Part shown: in pieces, positions 5,061 through 5,653 of the stretch
Layout of the letters: each line of letters begins with the position of its first letter
How positions within the stretch are numbered: the stretch's first letter is position 1
Assembly (NCBI GenBank): GCA_002297865.1
Contig: DBKX01000168.1
Coordinates: 1 to 5,653 of the forward strand
Origin: Lachnoclostridium sp. UBA739
Lineage (GTDB): Bacteria > Bacillota_A > Clostridia > Lachnospirales > Lachnospiraceae
DNA: 5,653 bases
Reading direction: 5' to 3'
Translations under genes and position numbers: made by a program
The notes under the pieces: generated by a model
What the model saw: the letters and a program-made list of their open reading frames with translations, nothing else
What the model was told of the DNA's origin: nothing
Database searches by the model: none

Positions 5061-5653
5061 ATGGATAAAAGGATTGTTGTTTCTGGTATTGGTGTAATTA
5101 CAAGCAATGGCAATAATAAAGAAGAATATTTAAACAATTTACTGAATGGCGTTTCTGGTTTAAAAAAATGTAACTTATTTGATGCGAGCAGATTGAAAAC
5201 AGAGTATGTAGGCGAAATAGAAAATGCAGAATTTCCATATTTGACAGAAAACCAAAACGATAAAGAACGAATTACATATATAATGGAACGTGCAATTGAT
5301 GAAGCATTTGAAGATGCGAAAATATCAGTTGACGAAGTTTCACAATACAACGAAAGAGCCTATCTAGCATTTGCAACTTCTCTTGCTGCAAATGGAAGAA
5401 TTATGAGCTATGTTAGAGATGAACGAAACGGAAAATGCGAACCTGAGTGGCTGACTCAGATTCCGTCTTTTGTACCATGGATAAAAGAAAAGTGCGGTAT
5501 AAAAGGAGGCTGTTATACTACGATGTCTGCTTGTGCAGCAGGTACAACAGCAGCTGGAATTGCTTATGATTTAATCCAGTCAGGAAAAGCAGATATGGTT
5601 ATCGCAGGTGGGGCAGATCCATTAACTGAATTCTCATGTACGGGATTCCACGT
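5061..5653 (+). CDS. Beta-ketoacyl-ACP synthase (KAS II/FabF-like), 3' end outside window
   Basis: Would catalyse decarboxylative condensation of a malonyl-type extender with an acyl chain on the adjacent carrier protein. The 197 visible codons begin MDKRIVVSGIGVITSNGNN, the standard first strand and turn of FabF-type thiolase-fold enzymes, then LLNGVSGLKKCNLFDAS. The nucleophile is Cys158 in TTMSACAAGTTAAG, followed by GKADMVIAGGADPLTEF, a conserved core strand. The two catalytic His residues and the Lys would lie beyond the right edge, so activity cannot be judged. ATG 5061 follows the ACP stop by a single base, with AAAAGG (5044-5049) inside the ACP gene as ribosome site, indicating translational coupling. 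The enzyme could be a condensing KS of a specialised type II pathway, or a chain-length-factor partner if further KS genes follow. Confidence 0.92.
   Translation, partial: MDKRIVVSGIGVITSNGNNKEEYLNNLLNGVSGLKKCNLFDASRLKTEYVGEIENAEFPYLTENQNDKERITYIMERAIDEAFEDAKISVDEVSQYNERAYLAFATSLAANGRIMSYVRDERNGKCEPEWLTQIPSFVPWIKEKCGIKGGCYTTMSACAAGTTAAGIAYDLIQSGKADMVIAGGADPLTEFSCTGFH

Noticed and set aside
4943..5350. Long minus-strand open frame of 135 codons across the ACP/ketosynthase junction.
   Set aside because: It is a shadow of two well-supported plus-strand genes and has no recognisable domain.
1..5653. Search by eye for CRISPR arrays, tRNA or rRNA genes, and insertion-sequence ends.
   Set aside because: No regularly spaced repeats, no tRNA-like arms, no transposase and no terminal inverted repeats were seen.

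Overview
The window reads as a piece of a low-GC Firmicutes chromosome, most likely class Clostridia and probably a Lachnospiraceae relative. The clues are AT-rich intergenic DNA, purine-rich Shine-Dalgarno sites, some GTG starts, a spore-former-type Csp-like subtilisin, and a YwjA-like ABC exporter. The assignment to a family is an inference from protein flavour, not a computed placement.

Layout from left to right. (1) Bases 1-553: the 3' part of a class I SAM-dependent methyltransferase gene whose true start lies left of the window. (2) Bases 554-757, minus strand: a short open frame that looks like the decayed C-terminal tail of a methyl-accepting chemotaxis protein, abutting the methyltransferase stop codon. 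(3) Bases 801-2560: an extended -10 promoter and a complete homodimer-type ABC exporter half-transporter with every ATP-binding motif intact. (4) Bases 2621-4390: a complete cytoplasmic S8 peptidase with an intact Asp-His-Asn-Ser set, an N-terminal prodomain and a large insertion between His and Ser, as in the clostridial Csp germination proteases. It lies 60 bp after the exporter and ends at a strong intrinsic terminator (4398-4433). (5) Bases 4434-4783: a gene-free, AT-rich regulatory block with two exact 17-bp direct repeats, a small dyad, a plausible sigma-A promoter and a roughly 160-nt leader with mutually exclusive stems. (6) Bases 4784 to the right edge: an acyl carrier protein followed after one base by a ketosynthase that runs out of the window. 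These look like the first genes of a type II fatty-acid/polyketide-like operon.

The exporter and protease may share a transcript. The terminator separates them cleanly from the ACP-ketosynthase operon, which has its own control region. That control region is the most interesting part of the window: the start of the leader can pair with either of two similar downstream strands, which is the architecture expected of an RNA switch ahead of a specialised lipid or polyene-type pathway.
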